Below are positions 24,749 through 32,726 of a stretch of 42,245 bases of DNA, piece by piece. The stretch is from Actinomadura sp. CNU-125 (GTDB lineage Bacteria; Actinomycetota; Actinomycetes; Streptosporangiales; Streptosporangiaceae), in the NCBI RefSeq assembly GCF_001942465.1, contig NZ_MKJY01000563.1:1-42245 (forward strand), written 5' to 3'. The notes beneath the pieces are model-generated. The model saw only the letters and a list, made by a program, of their open reading frames with translations. It made no database searches and was not told the DNA's origin. Every line of letters starts with the position of its first letter. The first letter of the stretch is position 1. A program made the translations under genes and the position numbers.

Positions 24749-26329
24749 ATGAGCGATTTCAACGCGTCCCTCTACCTGCTCGACCGTCACCTCGACCGGG
24801 GCGACGGCGACCGCCTCGCCCTGACCGGACCGGGCGGCGACCTCACCTACGCGCAACTGCACGACCGGGTCGGCCGCACCGCCGCCGGCCTGCGCGGCAC
24901 CGGCCTGCTGCCGGAGCAGCGACTGCTGATGTTCATGGCCGACTCGCCCGACTTCGTCACGGTCTTCCTCGCCGCCATGCGGATCGGCGCCGTCCCCGTG
25001 CCGGTCTCCACCATGCTGCACGCGGACGGCCTGGCCGAACTCCTCCGCGACTCCCGAGCCGCGCTCCTGGCCGTGACCGCGGACTTCGCCGGACCCGCCG
25101 CCGCGGCCGCCGCCGAGTCACCGGAACTGACGGCGATCCTCACCGGCGTCGGCGCCCGCATCGACACCGACCTCCCCGTGCACACGCTCACCGACCTGGC
25201 TCAGACCGACCCGACCGGGGCGTACCCCACCTCGGACGACTCCCCGGCGTTCTGGCTCTACACCTCCGGGACGACCGGGACACCGAAGGCCGCGATGCAC
25301 CGCCACGCGTCGATCCGCGTGGTGTGCGAGACCTACGGCGCGCAGGTCCTCGGCATCCGCCCGGACGACCGGTGCCTCTCGGCCGCGAAGGCGTTCTTCG
25401 CCTACGGCCTCGGCAACTCGGTGCTGTTCCCCCTCGCGGCCGGGGCGAGCGCGATCCTGGAGCCCGCGCCGTCCCGTCCGGACGCCCTGGCGGCCCACGC
25501 CCGAAACCTCGGCGCGACGCTGTTCTTCGCCGGCCCGACCTTCTTCGCCAACATGCTCCGCGCGCAGCTTCCCCCCGAAGCCCTCGGCGCGGTGCGGCTG
25601 GCGACCTCCGCCGGCGAACCCCTCCCCGCCGAGCTCTACCGGCGCTGGACCGGACGCTTCGGCATCGACATCCTCGACGGCATCGGCATGACCGAGATGC
25701 TGCACATCTTCCTGTCCAACAAAGAAGGCGAAGTACGTCCTGGTACGACCGGCGTTCCGGTCCCCGGGTACGACCTGCGCATCCTGGACGACCAGGGCAA
25801 CGATGTCGCCGAGGGAACGCCCGGCACCCTGTTCGTCCGCGGCGACTCGACCGCCACGGGCTACTGGTCCCGCTACACGGCCTCCCGCCGGGTCTTCCAA
25901 GGCGAATGGCTGCGCACGGGCGACACCTACGTCATGGATTCGGACGGCTACTACACCTGCCTCGGCCGCACCGGCGACATGCTCAAGGCCAGCGGCATCT
26001 GGGTCTCGCCCGCCGAGGTCGAGGCCCGCCTGCTGGCGCACCCGGCCGTCGCCCAGGCCGTGGTCGTGGCCGCCATCGACACCGACGGGCTGGAGAAACC
26101 GGTCGCCTACGTCGTCCCCGCGCCCGCCGCCACACCGTCCGAACCCGACCTGATCGAGTTCTGCCGGGCCGGACTGCCCTCGTTCAAACGGCCCCGCCGC
26201 GTGGTGTTCACCGAGACCCTCCCCACCACCGCCACCGGTAAGGTCCGCCGGGTCGAACTGCGAGCCCACGCCGCCGGCCTCCTCGCCGGCTCGAAGGAGA
26301 CCCCCGTGACCGAACCCGACGCGCTCTGA
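24749..26329 (+). CDS. Benzoate-CoA ligase family protein
   Basis: 526 residues, start ATG 24749, 16 bases after boxB. It is an ANL-superfamily acyl-CoA ligase: P-loop YTSGTTGTPKAAMHRH, aromatic-acid pocket region AKAFFAYGLGNSVLFPL, DGIGMTEMLHIFLSN, hinge GRTGDMLKASGIWVSP and the C-terminal catalytic Lys in TATGKVRR. The FFAYGLGN and GMTEMLHIFLS segments are characteristic of benzoate- and hydroxybenzoate-CoA ligases. It would make benzoyl-CoA from benzoate, CoA and ATP for BoxB. Its TGA overlaps the next ATG. Confidence 0.92.
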   Translation: MSDFNASLYLLDRHLDRGDGDRLALTGPGGDLTYAQLHDRVGRTAAGLRGTGLLPEQRLLMFMADSPDFVTVFLAAMRIGAVPVPVSTMLHADGLAELLRDSRAALLAVTADFAGPAAAAAAESPELTAILTGVGARIDTDLPVHTLTDLAQTDPTGAYPTSDDSPAFWLYTSGTTGTPKAAMHRHASIRVVCETYGAQVLGIRPDDRCLSAAKAFFAYGLGNSVLFPLAAGASAILEPAPSRPDALAAHARNLGATLFFAGPTFFANMLRAQLPPEALGAVRLATSAGEPLPAELYRRWTGRFGIDILDGIGMTEMLHIFLSNKEGEVRPGTTGVPVPGYDLRILDDQGNDVAEGTPGTLFVRGDSTATGYWSRYTASRRVFQGEWLRTGDTYVMDSDGYYTCLGRTGDMLKASGIWVSPAEVEARLLAHPAVAQAVVVAAIDTDGLEKPVAYVVPAPAATPSEPDLIEFCRAGLPSFKRPRRVVFTETLPTTATGKVRRVELRAHAAGLLAGSKETPVTEPDAL

Positions 26330-27180
26330 TGCTGGACGGCATGCCGCTCATCGACGTGCACCTGCACGCCGCGCGGCTCCCCACCCTCAAGCCCGCCTGG
26401 AAACAGTGGGCGCACGACTTCGGCGACCCCGCGATCCTGGACCGCGTCTACGACGACTCCGGCACGGTCGTCCCCGACCGCTTCGACGCCTACCTCGCCG
26501 ACGAAGGCGTCGACGTCGCACTCCTCCTGGCCGAGTACAGCCCCAAGGCCACCGGCGTCCAGCCGATCGAGGACCTGCTCCCGCTCACCCGCCACCACCC
26601 GTCCCGCATCAAGGCCATCGCCAACATCAACCCGCACCTGCACTACCCGGTCGACGACGAACTCCAACGCCAGCTCGACCTCGGCGCAGTCGCCTGCAAG
26701 CTGCACCCCGTCCACGCCGGTATTCCGGCCAACGACCGCAGCCTGTACCCGGCGTACGAGCTGTGCCAGTCAACGAACACCCCATTGGTCGTGCACTGCG
26801 GCACCAGCACGTTCCCCGGCTCGTCCAACAAGTTCGCCGACCCCGTCCTCCTCGACGACGTCCTCCGCGACTTCCCCCGCCTGAACGTCGCCCTCGCCCA
26901 CGGCGGCCGCGGCTGGTGGTACGACGCGGCCGCGTTCATGGCGCTGACCAGCGAACGCGTGTGGATCGAGCTGTCCGGCCTCCCCCCGTCCCGGCTCCGC
27001 GAGTACTACGCCAAGCACAACTGGAACCGCCTCACCCGCCGCATGATCTTCGGCACCGACTGGCCGGGCGTCCCCGGCATCGCCCGCAACGCCCGCGCCG
27101 TCGCCGCCCTGTGCCCCGACGACGACACCGCCGCGCTCGTCCTGGCAGGCAACGCCGCCCGCGTCTACAACCTCACCTGA
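26329..27180 (+). CDS. Amidohydrolase-2 family protein in the box operon
   Basis: 283 residues. The start ATG 26329 overlaps the ligase stop, so it is translationally coupled. Metal motifs of the ACMSD-like/amidohydrolase_2 family are present: IDVHLHAA at the N-terminus (HxH), KLHPVHAG, LVVHCGTS, ALAHGGRGWWYDAA and a C-terminal FGTDWPG with the catalytic Asp. Family members are metal-dependent hydrolases or decarboxylases. It is not a core box enzyme. A role on a ring-cleavage product or a substituted benzoate is inferred from the operon. Confidence 0.88.
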   Translation: MLDGMPLIDVHLHAARLPTLKPAWKQWAHDFGDPAILDRVYDDSGTVVPDRFDAYLADEGVDVALLLAEYSPKATGVQPIEDLLPLTRHHPSRIKAIANINPHLHYPVDDELQRQLDLGAVACKLHPVHAGIPANDRSLYPAYELCQSTNTPLVVHCGTSTFPGSSNKFADPVLLDDVLRDFPRLNVALAHGGRGWWYDAAAFMALTSERVWIELSGLPPSRLREYYAKHNWNRLTRRMIFGTDWPGVPGIARNARAVAALCPDDDTAALVLAGNAARVYNLT

Positions 27181-27190
27181 CAGCCGATCG

Positions 27191-28015
27191 TCAGCCTTCA
27201 ACGGCGAGGGCCGCCCAACGCTCCCGCGCGGCGCCCCGCCATTCCCCATGGAGATCATTGAAAAGATTCGCGGCACGAACCCCGATCCAGTGCGGAGGCA
27301 ACAACTCCAGCGGCAACTGCGGATCCAGACGGGGAAACCGCCGCCACTCGTGCACGAGCCGGATCTGCGCGAGCAGCACCTGATCGCCCGACGCGGGCCG
27401 AAGCCCCGCGAACTCCCGCACGAACCCATCGTAGGCAGCCGCGAGCTCGTCCAGATGCCACGCCTGCTCAACCATCCCGCGCTCCGACCCGATACCGGCG
27501 AACGGACCACAGAACGACAACGCCGACCCCAGCCCAAGCCTCTCCACCACCTGCTTGGCCTCGGCCTCCCGAGAGGCGTGCGGACTGATCCACACCCCAG
27601 GCACCGGACTGCCCAGCCCCGCCCAGGTGAGTCCCGTGCGCAACTGGTGCCGCAGGTCCCGCTTGGACTCCGGCACACTGGCCAGCAGCACCAGCCAGCG
27701 CCCGTCCCAGGTCTCGCGCTCCCGGCCGAACGAGTAGATCCGCTCCGCGCCCTCGCTCAGCAGCGTGTGCCCGGCCCCGGTCAGCGCCCACCGAACCCGA
27801 CGCCCGCTCCGTTCGGAGACGATCCACCCCTTGGCCGCCGTCCGGCTCAACGCCTGCCGCGCCGACTTCTCCTCGACCCCGAGCCCGGCCAGCACGTGCA
27901 GCAGCGCCGACGTCCAAACCGGCTCACCGTGCGGCAACAGATACTCGCCCAACATGGTCATGAGCAGCGACTGCGCGCTCCCCGCCCCGGCCTGCCGCCG
28001 AACCTCGCTGGGCAT
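27191..28015 (-). CDS. PaaX family transcriptional regulator
   Basis: 274 residues. ATG 28015 is chosen (MPSEVRRQAG); AAGGAG lies 11 bases upstream. PaaX features: winged helix at residues 25-75 (LLMTMLGEYLLPHGEPVWTS, GVEEKSARQALSRTAAKGWI), then a central region with WDGRWLVLLASVPESKRDLR and LGSPVPGVWISPHA, and the C-terminal PaaX_C region (LLAQIRLVHEWRRFPRLDPQ, LPLELLPPHWIG). PaaX repressors respond to aryl-CoA thioesters such as phenylacetyl-CoA. Convergent with the box operon, it probably senses benzoyl-CoA and controls these genes. Confidence 0.9.
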   Translation of the reverse strand: MPSEVRRQAGAGSAQSLLMTMLGEYLLPHGEPVWTSALLHVLAGLGVEEKSARQALSRTAAKGWIVSERSGRRVRWALTGAGHTLLSEGAERIYSFGRERETWDGRWLVLLASVPESKRDLRHQLRTGLTWAGLGSPVPGVWISPHASREAEAKQVVERLGLGSALSFCGPFAGIGSERGMVEQAWHLDELAAAYDGFVREFAGLRPASGDQVLLAQIRLVHEWRRFPRLDPQLPLELLPPHWIGVRAANLFNDLHGEWRGAARERWAALAVEG

Positions 28016-28029
28016 GAAAGGTGACACTC

Positions 28030-28041
28030 CTTCGAACGAAG
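28030..28041. promoter_or_regulatory. Inverted repeat just upstream of the PaaX gene
   Basis: CTTCGAACGAAG: perfect 5-base arms around AA, 15 bases before the start codon, overlapping its ribosome site. It could be a self-repression site or simply leader structure. Confidence 0.3.
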
Positions 28042-28123
28042 AGACCACCCCATGCTACAAGAACACGACGTACCGACAGCCATCCGTAGCCAATATCCCA
28101 ATCGGGCGCTGACCGGGGCCGCG

Positions 28124-29050
28124 TCAGGCATGGTGCAGTGTCCGACCGGAGGTCGGCTCACCCGCCGGACTGCCGGGCCGGTGTGGTCCCCGGCTGTCCT
28201 GGCCGGGTCGTCGCATGCCGATGGCGACGCCGGCCGTGACGAGCAGGGCGCCGATGACGTCGGCGGTACCTGGCCGGCCGAGGCCGAGTGCGATGGTGGT
28301 GAGCAGTGCGCCCACCGGCACGAGGCCGGCGAACAGGCCGGCGCGGTCGGCGCCGAGGCGGCGCAGTGCGTCATACCAGAGGAAGAAGGCGGCCGCGGTG
28401 ACGATCGCGCCGAGGTAGGCGAAGGCGACCGCATGGCTGGGCGTGGGCACCCGCAGGGAGGCCGCACCGTCCAGGGCGAGGCCCGCGGCCAGCAGCATGG
28501 GGACGGAGACAGCGGCGGGATAGGCGGCGACCCTCAGGGGGCCGAGTTTGGCCAACAGAGGGACGGCGAGCAGAGAGAACGCGACTTCGCCGACGAGTGC
28601 GCCCAGGGACAGCAGCAGGCCCGTGAGGCTGCCCGAGCCGAGGCCGGCGGCGACGGCCGCGCCGAGTGCGACCACGAGCGCGGCGCCGACGGTGCGGGGG
28701 GCCGGGCGTCGGCGTTCCAGCAAGGGCCCGACGAGGGCCAGGACGAGGGGGACGGCACCGACCACGGTGCCGATCATGGCGGGCCCGGCATGCCGGGTGG
28801 CTTCGACGAGAAAGACGTTGAACCCGGCCAAACCGGTGGCCGCCAGCGCGATCAGGAGCAGGATGTCACGTGGAGTCAGGCGGACGCGGGGCAGGCGCCG
28901 GTGGCGTACGACGGCCAGGAGGATCGCCGCGGCGAGCCCGTAGCGCAGGGCCTGTCCGGTGAAGACCGGGTAGTCGGCGATGGTGGCGGAGACCGCGGTC
29001 GAGGTGCCGACGAGCAGCATCGCCGAGGCGGCGCCGACGGGGGATTTCAT
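28124..29050 (-). CDS. EamA/DMT family transporter
   Basis: 308 residues, start ATG 29050 overlapping the stop of the upstream SDR (ATGA). Ten hydrophobic helices are visible, in two repeats of five. Typical EamA features are seen: VVGAVPLVLALVGPLLERRR at the end of the first repeat and FLWYDALRRLGADRAGLFAG, then LVPVGALLTTIALG in the second. EamA proteins export small metabolites. Coupling to the SDR suggests that both act on one compound. Confidence 0.9.
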   Translation of the reverse strand: MKSPVGAASAMLLVGTSTAVSATIADYPVFTGQALRYGLAAAILLAVVRHRRLPRVRLTPRDILLLIALAATGLAGFNVFLVEATRHAGPAMIGTVVGAVPLVLALVGPLLERRRPAPRTVGAALVVALGAAVAAGLGSGSLTGLLLSLGALVGEVAFSLLAVPLLAKLGPLRVAAYPAAVSVPMLLAAGLALDGAASLRVPTPSHAVAFAYLGAIVTAAAFFLWYDALRRLGADRAGLFAGLVPVGALLTTIALGLGRPGTADVIGALLVTAGVAIGMRRPGQDSRGPHRPGSPAGEPTSGRTLHHA

Positions 29051-29832
29051 GTGGTGTGCTCCAGCACCGCCGGGGAGGGGGCCAGGACCTTGCGGGTGAT
29101 GCGTTCGGCGATGGCGGCGACCAGGGTCCTGGGGCGGCGGGGTGTCAGGTGCGCGGCCAGGGCGTTGCCGAATCCGGGGGCGACATAGCCGCGGTCGCGG
29201 TCCAGCGCGCGCAGAGCGGCGCGGACGACGGGCTCCGCGGTGGTCATGGAACCGGTGACGGCCGCACGGCGGGTGCCGAGGGTGTCGAAGAACGCGGTCT
29301 CGACCGGGCCGGGGCACAAGGTGAGCACGCGGATGCCGCGCCGGCGGTACTCCTGCCGCAGGGCGAGGCCGAAGTTCAGTACGAAGCTCTTGGCCGCGCC
29401 GTAGACGGCGAAGTACGGGGAAGCCTGGAAGACGACGTTGACGACCGAGCCGCGGCCGCGTTCGAGCATCCCCGGCAGCAGTTCATGGGTGAGGTCGACG
29501 AGCGCGACCACATTGACCATCAGCTGATCGTGGTCACGGGCACCGGAGATCTCCTCGAAACGGCCGCAGGTCCCGAAGCCGGCGTTGTTGACCAGCAGGT
29601 CGACGCTCAGCGCGCGAGCGGCCAGTTGGTCGGCGACGCGGCGGGCCGCGTCCGGTTCGGCGAGGTCCTGGACCAGCACATGAGCCTGGACGCCGTGCTC
29701 GGCGATCAGGCGCTCGGCGAGGGCGGCGAGCCGGTCGCCGGACCGCGCCACCAGGATCACATCGTGCCCTTGCGCGGCGAACTCCGCGCCGAGGCCGGAC
29801 GACGCTCCGGTGATGAGGGCGGTGCTGTGCAT
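29047..29832 (-). CDS. SDR family oxidoreductase with shortened first helix
   Basis: 261 residues, start ATG 29832 behind GGAG. Cofactor motif TGASSGLG at 7-14, NNAGFG and the catalytic YGAAK are present. After GLGAEFA the usual ARQLA-like turn is about four residues shorter than in related proteins (reads AEFAAQGHDV), an in-frame loss. It resembles the DltE/YqjQ-type SDRs with a C-terminal helix tail. Divergent from a TetR gene. Its substrate is unknown. Confidence 0.88.
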   Translation of the reverse strand: MHSTALITGASSGLGAEFAAQGHDVILVARSGDRLAALAERLIAEHGVQAHVLVQDLAEPDAARRVADQLAARALSVDLLVNNAGFGTCGRFEEISGARDHDQLMVNVVALVDLTHELLPGMLERGRGSVVNVVFQASPYFAVYGAAKSFVLNFGLALRQEYRRRGIRVLTLCPGPVETAFFDTLGTRRAAVTGSMTTAEPVVRAALRALDRDRGYVAPGFGNALAAHLTPRRPRTLVAAIAERITRKVLAPSPAVLEHTT

Positions 29833-29902
29833 GTCTTCTCCGTCGTCAGGGGAGCAACTGCGAAAAGACTGTACCAATAACATCAAAACATGCAACAGCC
29901 CT

Positions 29903-29928
29903 GATGCAAATCACAGCAACCTTGCATC
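29903..29928. promoter_or_regulatory. Operator candidate between SDR and TetR genes
   Basis: GATGCAA (29903-29909) and TTGCATC (29922-29928) form perfect 7-base arms across 12 bases, in the centre of a 140-base AT-rich divergent region. A longer-range repeat AAAGACT/AGTCTTT frames the region at about 29865 and 29936. The nearby TetR is the obvious candidate binder. Confidence 0.55.
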
Positions 29929-29972
29929 GACAATGTAGTCTTTGCGTTACAAGTGACCCAACGGGAGGCATG

Positions 29973-30548
29973 ATGAGCGAGGCAGCGGCCCGGTCGTTGC
30001 GGGCGGACGCAGAGCGCAGCGTGCGCGTGATCCTGGAGGCGGCGGAGCGGGTGCTCGTCGAAGACCCCGGCGCTTCCATGGAGCAGATCGCCGCAGCCGC
30101 GGGAGTCGCCCGGACGACGATCCACCGGCGGTTCGCCAATCGACAGGCGCTGATCGAGGCGCTGGCCTCATCCGCGGCCCGCCGGCTGGCCCAGGCGGTG
30201 GACGACGGCAGGCCGGACACCGCGCCGCCGCTGGTAGCGATGCACCGGATCACGGCCAACGTGCTCCAGGTCAAGAGCGCCTGGGCATTCGCCTTGGGGC
30301 TACCGACAAACCCGGACAGTGAGGCCGCCGTCCTCCAACAGGACATCGCCCGCCGCTGCACCGCCGTGCTGAAACGGGCCCAGGCCGACAAGCTCATCGA
30401 CGACGCAGCCGATCTCGACTGGGTGCGCCGGGTCTACTACACGCTCATCGGCGAATCCCTGAACGGCAACACGGACGGCGCCGACCCGGACGCCCTCGCC
30501 GCCCGCGTCATCGACACCCTGCTGCACGGCGCCGGCCCGCGCCGATGA
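29973..30548 (+). CDS. TetR/AcrR family regulator (divergent from SDR-exporter pair)
   Basis: 191 residues. Start ATG 29973 is preferred over 29970 because GGGAGG is then at a five-base spacing. The N-terminal helix-turn-helix reads ILEAAERVLVEDPGASMEQI, AAAAGVARTTIHRRFANRQA. The ligand domain has no close named type. It probably represses the divergent SDR and EamA genes through the TTGCATC repeat. Confidence 0.9.
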   Translation: MSEAAARSLRADAERSVRVILEAAERVLVEDPGASMEQIAAAAGVARTTIHRRFANRQALIEALASSAARRLAQAVDDGRPDTAPPLVAMHRITANVLQVKSAWAFALGLPTNPDSEAAVLQQDIARRCTAVLKRAQADKLIDDAADLDWVRRVYYTLIGESLNGNTDGADPDALAARVIDTLLHGAGPRR

Positions 30549-30587
30549 GGGGACCCGTCCCCCGGATGAGCCGCGGCGGCAAGGCGG

Positions 30588-31196
30588 TCACGCCTCGTGC
30601 TCGGCCGGGATGCGGGTGTAGGTGAGGAAGAGGGCGCCGCTGCCCAAGGCCGTTTGGTCGGTGAGTCGCCAGGTGGATGGGTCGAAGGCGGCGGCGCGGC
30701 CGAACAGCGGGATGCCGGCGGCGATGGTCAGCGGCGCCAGCTTGATCACGAGCTGGTCGATCTCCCGGTACAGGGCGCCCGCCAGCGTGCCACCGCCGAG
30801 CAGCCAGATGTCCTTGCCGCCCTGCTCCTTCAACTCCTGCACGGCGGTGACCGGGTCGCCGGACACGATTTGGACGGCCGGGTCAGGGCTCTCGGACAGG
30901 GTCCGGGAGAACACCAGGTGACGCAGATGCGGGTAGGCGTTGGCGATGCCGGCCTTGATCCCGATCTCATAGGTGTGCCGCCCTTCCAGGACGGTGTCGA
31001 AGCGGGTGCCCTCGGCGGTGATGCCCAGGGCCTGCCGAGCGGGGCCGGGCAGCGTTTCGGGGTACTCGGCGATGAGGTGCTGCAGGTAGTCGTCCGGGAT
31101 CGTCCAGAAGCCGCCGGGGCCGGTGGGGTCGGCACCGTCGGGGCCGGCGATGAAGCCGTCGAGGGTGGCGGCGATGTAGTACACGAGCTTGCGCAT
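30588..31196 (-). CDS. Dihydrofolate-reductase-like (RibD C-terminal domain) protein
   Basis: 202 residues. The fold signature is clear: KLVYYIAATLDGFIAGPDG at the N-terminus, EGRHTYEIG, HLVFSRTL, and DIWLLGGGTLAGALYREIDQ with the Gly-rich NADPH loop. These RibD_C/YyaP-like reductases are common in actinobacteria and often lie beside a TetR gene, but their substrates are mostly unknown. The divergent TetR gene at 31427 probably controls it. Confidence 0.9.
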   Translation of the reverse strand: MRKLVYYIAATLDGFIAGPDGADPTGPGGFWTIPDDYLQHLIAEYPETLPGPARQALGITAEGTRFDTVLEGRHTYEIGIKAGIANAYPHLRHLVFSRTLSESPDPAVQIVSGDPVTAVQELKEQGGKDIWLLGGGTLAGALYREIDQLVIKLAPLTIAAGIPLFGRAAAFDPSTWRLTDQTALGSGALFLTYTRIPAEHEA

Positions 31197-31336
31197 GCGG
31201 GGCCTTTCGGTCGGTCAGCGGCGGGTGCCCGGCTTGGGAAGCGGGCGAGGGCGGGGCAGGGAGCGCGGCATCGGGGGCTGCTGCGGGAGGTGTCGGCGCG
31301 TGGGCTGAACTCGCATCTCGGGTTTCCTCTCGACGA

Positions 31337-31350
31337 ACATCATCTGATGT
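31337..31350. promoter_or_regulatory. Palindrome ACATCATCTGATGT
   Basis: Perfect 6-base arms around TC, in the divergent region between the reductase and TetR genes. Different in sequence from the second palindrome at 31379. Confidence 0.45.
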
Positions 31351-31378
31351 ACTCTGTGTGAAGTGGTTTGAAGATAGT

Positions 31379-31392
31379 ACTGCACTTGCAGT
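31379..31392. promoter_or_regulatory. Palindrome ACTGCACTTGCAGT
   Basis: Perfect 6-base arms ACTGCA/TGCAGT around CT, 35 bases upstream of the TetR start. A plausible autoregulatory operator. Confidence 0.5.
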
Positions 31393-31426
31393 GATGTCAA
31401 ATCCTGGGCGAATCACGGGAGATGAG

Positions 31427-32014
31427 ATGCGACAGAACACCGCCCGCCGCACCGCGCTGCTCGACGCCGCCATCGAGGTCCTCGCAAAGGAGGGGTCACG
31501 CGGGCTCACCCTGCGCGCGGTCGACAAGGAGGCCGGCGTCCCCACCGGCACCACCACCAATTACTTCGCCAACCGCGCCGACCTGCTCCGCCAGGTCATG
31601 GCCCGCACCCACGAGCGCCTCACCCCAGACCCGTCCGCGCTGGCAGAGACCATGAAGGCCGAGCCCACCCCCGAGCTGACCGCCACCCTGCTCCGCCAGC
31701 TGCTGGACCGGATGCGCGCCGACCGCAGCAGCCACCTCGCCATGCTGGAGTTGCGCCTGGAAGCCACACGCCGCCCGGAACTGCGGGAAGATCTCACCCG
31801 TACCTTCACCGCGATGCTGGAGGCCAACATCGCCTGGCACCTGGACACCGGCCTCCCCGGCGACCACGAAACTGTGCTGCTCCAGTACACCGCCATGCTC
31901 GGCGTGATCGTGGACGACCTGACGGTCCCGGGATTGCTGGAGCCGCACGGCATCGAAAAGATCATCGACGCGTTGGCGCAGCGCAGCCTGCCCCGACCAC
32001 AAACAGAAACCTGA
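31427..32014 (+). CDS. TetR family regulator (divergent from DHFR-like reductase)
   Basis: 195 residues, start ATG 31427 with GGGAG upstream; earlier in-frame starts (31358, 31394) would run through the palindromes. The helix-turn-helix reads LLDAAIEVLAKEGSRGLTLR, AVDKEAGVPTGTTTNYFANR. The ligand domain has the LRLEATRRPELREDL pattern common in the TetR_C_33-like group. Confidence 0.9.
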   Translation: MRQNTARRTALLDAAIEVLAKEGSRGLTLRAVDKEAGVPTGTTTNYFANRADLLRQVMARTHERLTPDPSALAETMKAEPTPELTATLLRQLLDRMRADRSSHLAMLELRLEATRRPELREDLTRTFTAMLEANIAWHLDTGLPGDHETVLLQYTAMLGVIVDDLTVPGLLEPHGIEKIIDALAQRSLPRPQTET

Positions 32015-32041
32015 CCGGACGCCAGGCGTCCCACCGCACCC

Positions 32042-32170
32042 CTCAACGAGAAGCTCAAGCACTACAGGCTGTACCGCGAACCGCACCTCAAGGACGGTCG
32101 GTCGTTCGAGCGGATCGCCCAGCGGCACCGCACGACCGTCGAACTGGCCGTGATCGCTATGGAAGGGCCC
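32042..32170 (+). pseudogene. Possible gene remnant of unknown family
   Basis: The frame starting LNEKLKHYRLYREPHLKDG and continuing RSFERIAQRHRTTVELAVIA has protein-like composition and an HTH-like middle, but no start codon and no matching end. It sits between the TetR gene and the integrase remnant and is probably debris of the same former element. I do not recognise the family. Confidence 0.3.
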
Positions 32171-32186
32171 GTGCTTCCGCCGATCC

Positions 32187-32345
32187 GTCGCCATGGCGCA
32201 TGCGGCCGGTGTCAGCATGAAGGCCGTCTCAGAGATCCTTGGCCACGCCACGGAGTCGTTCACCTCGGCCGTGGTCGCCGCGGAACTCGCGACCGACGCT
32301 GCGGCAAGAATCGGGTCTTTCGTGCCGCGTCGCGGCGCCGTCTGA
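32187..32345 (+). pseudogene. C-terminal remnant of a tyrosine recombinase (phage-type integrase)
   Basis: The frame around 32193-32345 reads AHAAGVSMKAVSEILGHATE, SFTSAVVAAELATDAAARIG, ending at TGA 32343. This is the end of an actinobacterial phage integrase, including the LGH box with its catalytic His. The usual SDVYA segment with the nucleophile Tyr has become SAVVA, and everything upstream (Arg and HxxR) is missing, so it cannot be active. It lies 150 bases from the 3' end of tRNA-Ser(GCT), where such integrases normally sit. Confidence 0.75.
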
Positions 32346-32451
32346 ACGGGCGTCCTGTAGGCGGGCCGAACGCGCCGAGGGGTGGTGAGCGTGCTGGACG
32401 GCGCCATGCCGTTTGTGCGTGCTCGGGCCTCGATCTGGCTCGGAAAAGACT

Positions 32452-32485
32452 CTGCGGGGTTGCGTAGCTAGACGCAACCCCGCAG
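32452..32485 (-). terminator. Terminator of tRNA-Ser(GCT)
   Basis: A perfect 14-bp stem, CTGCGGGGTTGCGT with ACGCAACCCCGCAG, and a six-base loop, 10 bases past the tRNA 3' end. On the minus strand it is followed by TCTTTTCC, a usable U-rich tail. Confidence 0.8.
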
Positions 32486-32494
32486 TTCAGACGG

Positions 32495-32583
32495 CGGAGG
32501 ATCGGGGATTTGAACCCCGGATGGGCGTGAACCCAAACCGCATTAGCAGTGCGGCGCCATAGACCGGACTAGGCGAATCCTCC
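32495..32583 (-). tRNA. tRNA-Ser (anticodon GCT)
   Basis: The acceptor GGAGGAT pairs with ATCCTCC, discriminator G. The anticodon stem CCGCA/TGCGG encloses loop CTGCTAA, giving anticodon GCT. The long variable arm and the T arm CGGGG-TTCAAAT-CCCCG are intact. It is the only copy in the window. Its 3' end faces an integrase remnant, so it is a likely former attachment site. Confidence 0.96.
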
Positions 32584-32726
32584 AGTGGCCCTCGGGCACA
32601 GGACAGGTTACCGGTTCGGCGTGCCGACCGGCAAAGCCTGAGCTCGGGTCACTGAAAGCATAGCCCGGAACCTCCGCCTGCGGGGACGATCCGCTCCCGG
32701 GGCCGCGGGAGCGGAGGTCGTCACCG

